30,074 nucleotides of DNA, from assembly GCA_002395865.1 (NCBI GenBank), contig DGVE01000056.1:1-30074 (forward strand), written 5' to 3'. Source of the DNA: Lachnospiraceae bacterium UBA4292 (GTDB lineage Bacteria > Bacillota > Clostridia > Lachnospirales > Lachnospiraceae). This document shows positions 29,858-30,074 of the stretch, in pieces; the first letter of the stretch is position 1; the number at the start of each line of letters is the position of its first letter. The translations under genes and the position numbers were made by a program. Under the pieces are notes generated by a model. The model did no database searches and had not been told where the DNA came from. It saw only the letters and a program-made list of their open reading frames with translations.

Positions 29858-30042
29858 CTTCGCTCCGCAGTTCCGTCCGGCTCATAATTCACAAATTCAC
29901 TTTCACAGTTTGGTTTATGTAAAGCTATATCTATTGTCGGTATACAGTTGTAGCAAGCAACATAAGTGCTCGGTCTATCCCTGTATTTACATGTAACGCA
30001 AGCTGGTCTATCGCGTCCGCAATCATCTATATATCCCTTCAT
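29854..30042 (-). CDS. Cysteine-rich small phage protein with altered C-terminus
   Basis: A 62-aa protein with ribosome site GGAGAACAGGA. It has five Cys in DDCGRDRPACVTCKYRDRP and VACYNC, then CESEF, fitting a zinc-binding fold. The last residues (DGTAERR) are read from another frame of a zinc-ribbon remnant, so the original C-terminus has probably been replaced. Function unknown. Confidence 0.6.
   Translation of the reverse strand: MKGYIDDCGRDRPACVTCKYRDRPSTYVACYNCIPTIDIALHKPNCESEFVNYEPDGTAERR
29855..29869. repeat. 15-bp repeat (zinc-ribbon C-terminus), copy 2
   Basis: CATCTTCGCTCCGCA, identical to 29568-29582, but here the present gene reads it in a different frame. Confidence 0.7.
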
Positions 30043-30074
30043 TCCTGTTCTCCTCTCATATCAGCTCCGCACTT
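30039..30074 (-). CDS. C-terminal end of a further zinc-ribbon gene (partial)
   Basis: The last visible codons read KCGADMRGEQE then TGA (30039-30041), overlapping the next ATG. CGA-x-M-x-GE is the same ending as the zinc ribbon at 29547, so the gene off the right edge is probably a paralog. Confidence 0.5.
   Translation of the reverse strand, partial: KCGADMRGEQE

Overview
The window reads as the late half of an integrated, contractile-tailed (myovirus) prophage in a Gram-positive, probably clostridial/Lachnospiraceae-like, host. Every gene I can support is on the minus strand, so the phage reads from right to left. Evidence for the host type: PBSX-like (xkd) tail gene order, a DUF1073-type portal, a RinA-like late regulator, strong AGGAGG ribosome sites, and an r1t-type holin with a cysteine amidase. 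The host assignment is inference. No integrase or repressor is in view; they should lie beyond the right edge.

Left edge (1-552): the 3' end of a tRNA (probably tRNA-Ser) and its terminator, which is the likely attachment site. Next come five 10-bp phased repeats and a tandem 13-bp pair (possible recombinase arm sites). A small self-contained transcription unit with its own promoter, palindromic operator and terminator encodes a ribbon-helix-helix-like protein. The late-operon terminator follows.

Lysis and tail (573-15536): endolysin, holin, a membrane/coiled-coil protein, tail-tip and tail-fibre genes, baseplate genes (XkdU, T, S, R, Q, P types), tape measure, a tail-assembly chaperone with a textbook A AAA AAC -1 frameshift site, tube, sheath and connector genes.

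Head (15533-24288): connector, small head protein, major capsid, cement protein, protease/scaffold, minor capsid protein and portal. Among these sit three lower-GC genes (19229-19816, 20026-20991, 22074-22808) with unrelated C-terminal parts but the same N-terminal tag, W-x(4)-R-M-[MI]-x-G-D-F-N-P-x-[HP]-D. One ends in a CdiA-CT-like PD-(D/E)xK nuclease domain and one carries a JAMM-like HNHPSG motif. I read them as interchangeable cargo proteins recruited to the phage head, possibly injected with the DNA. The nuclease gene is flanked by 49-bp imperfect direct repeats. This is the most interesting part of the window.

Packaging and middle genes (24285-30074): an HNH endonuclease inserted between terL and portal with an 11-bp duplication, terL, terS, a non-coding hairpin region, a RinA-like activator, a DUF1064 nuclease-like protein, a NinB-like protein, membrane micropeptides, and a mosaic string of small cysteine-rich or unknown genes joined by a repeated stop/RBS/start junction.
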